NCBI GenBank assembly: GCA_044344495.1
Contig: JBIJCW010000073.1
Location: forward strand, 1-9,819
Length of the DNA: 9,819 bases
Direction: 5' to 3'
DNA from: CAZDUS01 sp044344495
GTDB taxonomy: Bacteria; Verrucomicrobiota; Kiritimatiellia; CAIKKV01; CAITUY01
This document shows, in pieces, positions 5,382-9,819 of this stretch. Below the pieces are notes generated by a model. The model did not search any database, had not been told where the DNA came from, and was given only the letters and a program-made list of their open reading frames with translations. Numbering within the stretch: the first letter of the stretch is position 1; each line of letters opens with the position of its first letter. The translations under genes were made by a program, and so were the position numbers.

Positions 5382-5665
5382 GCGTCCATTGGACGAAAAC
5401 AGCTCAAGATCATTTAGCCGGAATCTACGGGTACATTGCTCAGAATTCCCCGGAATATGCTCAACACATGGTGGATCGCTTGACCCGAAGATCGGAGCAA
5501 CTTGAAGCGTTTCCGCAATCCGGCAGAATCGTCCCAGAGTACCGGTTGGAGCAAATCCGCGAGGTGATTGAAGGCCCATACCGGATCATCTATCATATCA
5601 GAGCCGACCAGATTGATGTCTTGGCTGTCGTTCATGGGGCCAGAAATATTCTAAGCAATCAATAA
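5378..5665 (+). CDS. ParE/RelE-superfamily toxin
   Basis: This 95-residue protein has the length and pattern of the RelE/ParE fold. The N-terminal VHWTKTAQDHLAGIYGYIA is the typical first strand and helix. The middle has LEAFPQSGRIVPE (42-54). The C-terminal strands carry IREVIEGPYRIIYHI (60-74) and the ending VLAVVHGARN (81-90), the HGAR/HGRR-type signature of ParE toxins. ParE members poison DNA gyrase, while RelE members cut mRNA on the ribosome. Sequence alone does not settle which applies here, though the ending favours the ParE side. The gene overlaps the antitoxin by 4 bp and has no convincing Shine-Dalgarno of its own, so it depends on coupled translation. No frameshift or internal stop is visible, so the module appears intact. 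Confidence 0.88.
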   Translation: MSVHWTKTAQDHLAGIYGYIAQNSPEYAQHMVDRLTRRSEQLEAFPQSGRIVPEYRLEQIREVIEGPYRIIYHIRADQIDVLAVVHGARNILSNQ

Positions 5666-5721
5666 TTGCCGAACCTGCGCTGGCAAAATAGGTTTGTAAA
5701 CTCGTTGCTAGAGGAGATCGT

Positions 5722-5775
5722 ATGGAAATCGCACTGCCACTATATAAAATGACGGTTGCTGGCAAATTGCAATGA
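5722..5775 (+). pseudogene. Truncated addiction-module antitoxin relic overlapping the uvrA start
   Basis: A strong ribosome site, GAGGAG (5711-5716), precedes an ATG at 5722 that opens 17 codons, MEIALPLYKMTVAGKLQ, ending in TGA at 5773-5775. From memory this matches the N-terminus of the putative addiction module component family (TIGR02574 type), whose members often begin with a few residues, then MTVAEKLQ, then a helix with ALWDDL. Here the reading stops exactly where that helix should begin and uvrA follows, so the rest of the gene has been lost. The stop shares bases with the uvrA ATG (ATGA, 5772-5775). It may now serve as a translated leader for uvrA. The alternative is a chance short frame, but the good Shine-Dalgarno and family-like sequence argue against that. 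Confidence 0.6.
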
Positions 5776-8615
5776 GCCACGAGTGGATTATTGTGGCGGG
5801 GGCGCGCGAGCACAACCTGCAGAACATCACGGTCCGGATTCCGCGGGGCCAGTTGACGGTGATCACGGGGTTAAGCGGGTCCGGGAAGTCGTCCCTGGCA
5901 TTTGACACCCTGTTTGCCGAAGGGCAGCGCCGGTATGTCGAGAGTCTGTCGGCCTATGTGCGGCAGTTCATGGACCAGATGCAGAAGCCCGACGTGGACT
6001 ACGTGGAGGGCTTGTCGCCCGCCATCTCGATCGAGCAGAGGACGGCCGGGGCCAATCCGCGTTCCATTGTGGCGACCACGACCGAGATTCACGACTACCT
6101 GCGGCTATTGTATGCGAACATCGGCCAGGTCCATTGTCCCCACTGCGGGCGGCTGGTGCAGGGGCAGGCGGCCGAGGGGATTGTGGAGAGTCTGCTCAAG
6201 TTGCCGGTCAGGACGAAAGTGGTGCTGTTGTCGCCCATGGTCCGGGGGAAGAAGGGGGCGCACGAGGCGGTGTTCGAGCGGGTGCGCAAGCAGGGATTTG
6301 TCAGGGTGCGTGTGGACGGCGAACTGGTGGAGGTCGAGTCAACGCCGGTACTCGACAAGAAGAAGGCGCATTCCATTGACGCGGTGGTGGACCGGTTGAT
6401 TATCACCGGCAAGATCCGGTCGCGGCTGACGGATTCGGTGGAGCTGGCCTTGAAGCAGGGTGAGGGGGTGCTGATCGTCCTGTCCCAGGCCGAGGGACGC
6501 GAGGAATGGAGCGAGACCCTTTACTCGGAGAAGCATGCCTGCGTGGATTGCGGCATCAGTTTTGAAAAACTGACGGCGCGGCATTTCTCGTTCAACAGTC
6601 CTTACGGGGCCTGTCCGGAGTGCTCGGGACTGGGGACCAAGTTGGTGTTTGACGAGGAGTTGGTGGTTCCCAATACGGCGTTATCCCTTGAGGACGGGGC
6701 CATCCACGCATGGCGGCGCGGCGGGCGGCGGCTCATCATTTATTACAAGGGGTTGCTGAAGGCGCTGGCAAAGCACTACGGATTCAGTGTGGAGACGCCG
6801 TTTGCGAATCTTCCCGAGAAGATCCGCCGGGTTCTGCTTGAGGGATCGGGCGAGGAGAAGGTGGAGTTCGGGTACTGGCGAGGGGGCGCGTATCGCCACT
6901 ACAGCAAGCCGTTCGAGGGGGTGATTCCGAATCTGCAGCGTCGTTACGAGGAGACGGACAGCGACTTCACCCGGCAGCGGTTGCGTGATTACATGGGCCG
7001 GCGGCCCTGTCCCTCCTGCCGGGGGGCGCGGATGAAGCCCGAGTCGCTGGCGTGTACGGTGGGGGGCAAGTCGATTGTGGACCTGACGCGGCTATCGGTG
7101 CGTGATGCGCTGGTTTTTATCGGGGGATTGGGGCTTTCGGCGCAGGAGCGGGCGATTGCGGGCGAGGTCCTCAAGGAGATTCACGAGCGGCTCCGGTTTC
7201 TGGCGGATGTGGGGTTGGATTACCTGACGCTGGAACGGGAGAGCGGGACGTTGTCGGGCGGGGAGGCGCAGCGGATCCGGCTGGCAACGCAGATCGGGTC
7301 GCGGCTGGTGGGGGTGTTGTATGTTTTGGATGAGCCGAGTATCGGGTTGCACCACCGCGACAACGAGCGGCTGGTGGCCACGCTCAAGCAACTGCGGGAT
7401 GCGGGTAATACGGTGGTTGTGGTTGAGCATGACGAGGACACGATCCGGTCGGCGGACTACGTGATCGACCTGGGTCCAGGAGCGGGGCGGCATGGCGGGC
7501 AGGTCATGCATCAGGGAACGGTTTCCGAAATGCTTGTAAATCCCAAATCGTTGACAGCCAAGTATTTGAACGGAGAGGTTGTGATCGGTGTGCCTTCGCG
7601 GCGCAAGGCGCCGGGGAGCGGGTGGCTTCAGATTCACGGGTGTACGGAGAACAATCTCAAGGATATTTCGGTCAAGATTCCGCTGGGGTTACTGGTGTGT
7701 GTGACGGGGGTCTCGGGCAGCGGGAAGAGTACGCTGGTGGACGACATCCTGAGAAAGGCGTTATTCCGGCGGCTGCATGGGTCGCGGGATGTGCCGGGGG
7801 CGCATCGACGGATCCTGGGGGTTGAGAAGTTGGACAAGGTGATCGTGATCGACCAGTCGCCGATCGGGCGGACGCCGCGGAGTAATCCGGCGACGTACAC
7901 GGGGGCGTTCAGTCCGATCCGTGATCTGTTTGCCGCATTGCCGATGGCGAAGGTGCGCGGCTATGGACCCGGCCGGTTCAGTTTCAACGTCAAGGGTGGT
8001 CGGTGTGACGCCTGCAAGGGGGATGGACTGATCAAGTTGGAGATGCATTTTCTGCCAGATGTTTATGTGACCTGCGAGCAATGTCAGGGATGGCGATACA
8101 ACCGGGAGACGCTGGAGGTACGGTATGGGGGGAAGAACATTGCGGAGGTGCTCAACCTGACCATTGATGAGGCGCTTGATTTCTTCAGGAACGTGACGAC
8201 GATTGAGCGGCGGTTGAAGGCTTTGTCGGAGGTGGGGCTGGGGTATATCCAACTCGGGCAGTCGGCGACGACCTTGTCGGGGGGCGAGGCGCAGCGGATG
8301 AAGCTGGCGGCGGAATTGAGCCGGCAGGCCACGGGGCGGACCCTGTATCTGCTGGATGAGCCGACCACGGGGTTGCACTTTGCCGACATCGAGCGGTTGC
8401 TGACGGTGCTGGAGCGGCTCAGGGAGGCGGGCAACACGGTGCTGGTGATCGAACATAATCTCGACGTGATCAAGCGTGGCGATTACATTATTGATCTGGG
8501 GCCCGAAGGCGGGGATGAGGGGGGGCGGATTGTGGTGGAAGGGACTCCGGAGCAGGTGGCGTTGTGCGAGGCGTCGCACACAGGGAAGGCATTGCGTCAG
8601 CCGCTCGGGCTTTGA
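5772..8615 (+). CDS. uvrA: UvrABC excinuclease subunit A
   Basis: UvrA is the damage-sensing ATPase of nucleotide excision repair. It dimerises, loads UvrB at bulky lesions and then leaves. The 947-residue length is normal. The first ABC module has Walker A GLSGSGKSS (33-41), signature LSGGEAQRIRLA (494-505) and Walker B LYVLDEP (516-522). The second has GVSGSGKSTL (646-655), LSGGEAQRMKLA (835-846) and LYLLDEP (858-864). Zinc sites are C257/C260 with C281/C284 and C745/C748 with C768/C771. Extra CxxC pairs lie at 122-125 and 413-416. A small oddity is Trp774 in CQGWRYN, where a lysine is usual. No Shine-Dalgarno lies next to the ATG. The start codon overlaps the stop of a 17-codon frame with a strong ribosome site, so initiation is probably by coupling. 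No SOS (LexA) box of a type I recognise is visible in 5666-5771, and there is no convincing promoter there. Confidence 0.97.
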   Translation: MSHEWIIVAGAREHNLQNITVRIPRGQLTVITGLSGSGKSSLAFDTLFAEGQRRYVESLSAYVRQFMDQMQKPDVDYVEGLSPAISIEQRTAGANPRSIVATTTEIHDYLRLLYANIGQVHCPHCGRLVQGQAAEGIVESLLKLPVRTKVVLLSPMVRGKKGAHEAVFERVRKQGFVRVRVDGELVEVESTPVLDKKKAHSIDAVVDRLIITGKIRSRLTDSVELALKQGEGVLIVLSQAEGREEWSETLYSEKHACVDCGISFEKLTARHFSFNSPYGACPECSGLGTKLVFDEELVVPNTALSLEDGAIHAWRRGGRRLIIYYKGLLKALAKHYGFSVETPFANLPEKIRRVLLEGSGEEKVEFGYWRGGAYRHYSKPFEGVIPNLQRRYEETDSDFTRQRLRDYMGRRPCPSCRGARMKPESLACTVGGKSIVDLTRLSVRDALVFIGGLGLSAQERAIAGEVLKEIHERLRFLADVGLDYLTLERESGTLSGGEAQRIRLATQIGSRLVGVLYVLDEPSIGLHHRDNERLVATLKQLRDAGNTVVVVEHDEDTIRSADYVIDLGPGAGRHGGQVMHQGTVSEMLVNPKSLTAKYLNGEVVIGVPSRRKAPGSGWLQIHGCTENNLKDISVKIPLGLLVCVTGVSGSGKSTLVDDILRKALFRRLHGSRDVPGAHRRILGVEKLDKVIVIDQSPIGRTPRSNPATYTGAFSPIRDLFAALPMAKVRGYGPGRFSFNVKGGRCDACKGDGLIKLEMHFLPDVYVTCEQCQGWRYNRETLEVRYGGKNIAEVLNLTIDEALDFFRNVTTIERRLKALSEVGLGYIQLGQSATTLSGGEAQRMKLAAELSRQATGRTLYLLDEPTTGLHFADIERLLTVLERLREAGNTVLVIEHNLDVIKRGDYIIDLGPEGGDEGGRIVVEGTPEQVALCEASHTGKALRQPLGL

Positions 8616-8640
8616 GGGGGGCGTTGATTTCTGGAAGCAT

Positions 8641-9819
8641 ATGAAGGCATCATGGATCAAGGCATTGGTGATGGCGCTGGTGGTGGGTATTGGCCTGCCG
8701 CTGGTCGCCGATCCCGCGTCCGAGCGAGCGGCGCTGGTGGGGATTCGCGCCGCGTTGGAGGACGGGTTGTATGACCTGGCCGGGAAGCAATGCGGGGCGT
8801 TATTGCAGAAGATGGGGGGCGGGGCGCCGGAGCGGGGCGAAGCGGTGCTGCTGATGGCGCAGAGTCTGCATGGGCAGGGCCGTTACGGCGAGATGCTCAA
8901 GGTGTTGGGTGCCGATCCCGGCCGGTGGCGGACGGCGGAAGCAGGGGCGGCGGTCTATTGGCAGGCGGCGGCGAATTACGAGATGGGGGAATGGAGTGCG
9001 GGACTCAAGGCGCTGGAGGGGTTTGCCGCGCGGTTCCGGGGGAGTTCGTATGTGCCGCGGGCCGAGCGGTTGGAAGCCTGGTGCCAACTCAAGCGTGGCG
9101 ACGTTCAGCAGGCGCTGGCGTCGTTTCAGAGGATTGACCGCGACTACGGCCGTTCAGCGGATGGGCCGGAGAACCTTTTGGAATGGGGTCAGGCATTGAT
9201 GGCGAAGGGGGACTTTGCCGGGGCGCGTCCGATCTTTGAGAGGCTGACGGCGGGGGACCCGGCGTCGGGTGTGGTACAGGAAGGCCGGCTCTGGCTGGCC
9301 CAGGCGATATTTCGCGGTGGGCAGTGGGGTGTGGCCTGGAATCTCCTGAACGTGATGGCGACGGATGAGGGGGTCCGGCCGGATCGGCGGGCCCGTGCAT
9401 GGCTGGTGCTGAGCGAAATCAACGGGGCGCAGACGAATTTTGAGGCGGCGGTCAAGTCGGCGGTACAGGGGGCGAGTCTGGCGCCGACGGAGCTTCTGCG
9501 GAATCGCGGCATGGCGCTGGAAGGCCGGTGGCTGATGAAAGCCGGGAAGGTGGACGAGGGGGCGGCGCGGATGAGGGCGGCGATCACGGCGGCGCCTGGG
9601 GACGTGGTGTCGGCGGGCCTGCAAATGGAGTTGGCGGGTGTTTTTCTTGAGCTTGGCCGGAACGAACGGGCGGCGGACGAATATCTGTACTATCTGGAAA
9701 GTTACACGAACGTGGCCGGGCGGATCATGGCGATGAAGGGGCGCGGGACGGCGTTGTGGGCGTTACGGCGTTATGCGGAATCGGCGGCCATGTATGAGAA
9801 GGCGGCCGGGCAGGCGAGC
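8641..9819 (+). CDS. Exported TPR-type repeat protein, 3' end beyond the window
   Basis: An uninterrupted frame of 393 codons runs from the ATG at 8641 to the window edge without a stop, so this is a partial gene. The start has GGAAG a few bases upstream and lies 25 bp after the uvrA stop. The N-terminus looks like a signal peptide: KASWIK, a hydrophobic core at about 8-22, and a likely cut after LVA (residue 23). The rest is alpha-helical repeat sequence of TPR type, about 34 residues per unit. Examples are YWQAAANYEMGEWSAGLKAL (106-125), LLEWGQALMAKGDFAGARPI (179-198), a unit near 328-352 (LAGVFLELGRNERAADEY) and another from about 367 (GRGTALWALRRYAESAAMYE). This suggests a periplasmic or outer-membrane scaffold for protein assembly, but no specific partner can be named. 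Close spacing with uvrA suggests co-transcription, although a functional link to repair is unlikely. Confidence 0.85.
   Translation, partial: MKASWIKALVMALVVGIGLPLVADPASERAALVGIRAALEDGLYDLAGKQCGALLQKMGGGAPERGEAVLLMAQSLHGQGRYGEMLKVLGADPGRWRTAEAGAAVYWQAAANYEMGEWSAGLKALEGFAARFRGSSYVPRAERLEAWCQLKRGDVQQALASFQRIDRDYGRSADGPENLLEWGQALMAKGDFAGARPIFERLTAGDPASGVVQEGRLWLAQAIFRGGQWGVAWNLLNVMATDEGVRPDRRARAWLVLSEINGAQTNFEAAVKSAVQGASLAPTELLRNRGMALEGRWLMKAGKVDEGAARMRAAITAAPGDVVSAGLQMELAGVFLELGRNERAADEYLYYLESYTNVAGRIMAMKGRGTALWALRRYAESAAMYEKAAGQAS

Noticed and set aside
7761..8660. 299-codon open frame on the minus strand over the end of uvrA
   Set aside because: The uvrA frame is conserved throughout, with all ABC motifs. 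The antisense product is Pro/Arg/His-rich and without recognisable domains.

Overview
The window carries a compact, GC-rich bacterial chromosomal segment. Most genes are recognisable housekeeping genes: a prepilin peptidase, ribosomal protein S1, tyrosyl-tRNA synthetase and UvrA. The long proline-rich linkers, the GC-rich coding and the TyrRS sequence type would suit the PVC group (Verrucomicrobiota/Kiritimatiellota-like). That placement is an impression from memory, not a measured result.

Layout. Positions 1-232 hold no gene but contain layered repeats: a 13-bp inverted repeat (8-20/163-175), an 18-bp hairpin made of TAATCN hexamers (30-76) and a 7-bp tandem array (184-218). Two minus-strand genes follow, a zinc-ribbon/proline-rich membrane protein of unknown function (1142-1867) and, 18 bp downstream of it, a type IV prepilin peptidase (233-1123). 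A 152-bp divergent spacer (1868-2019) separates them from rpsA. Its 10-bp palindrome CTTGCGCAAG offers a -35 element in both directions. rpsA (2020-3780) has no Shine-Dalgarno sequence and ends at a strong intrinsic terminator (3804-3842). tyrS (3870-5165) begins only 27 bp after that terminator. A small AT-richer island follows: an antitoxin/ParE-type toxin pair (5193-5665) with its own promoter and a 4-bp ATGA overlap, then a 17-codon relic that looks like the start of a second, different addiction-module antitoxin (5722-5775). The stop codon of the relic overlaps the uvrA start codon (5772), so uvrA translation is probably coupled to it. uvrA (5772-8615) is intact. The last gene (8641 to the window end) is a secreted TPR-type repeat protein, cut by the window edge.

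The genes do not form one pathway. rpsA and tyrS serve translation, uvrA serves nucleotide excision repair, and the minus-strand pair points to type IV pilus or type II secretion/competence. The toxin-antitoxin island looks inserted between tyrS and uvrA. I see no large undescribed system. The most unusual points are the antitoxin relic coupled to uvrA, the nested repeat block at the left end, the shared-palindrome divergent promoter, and the SD-less rpsA leader.
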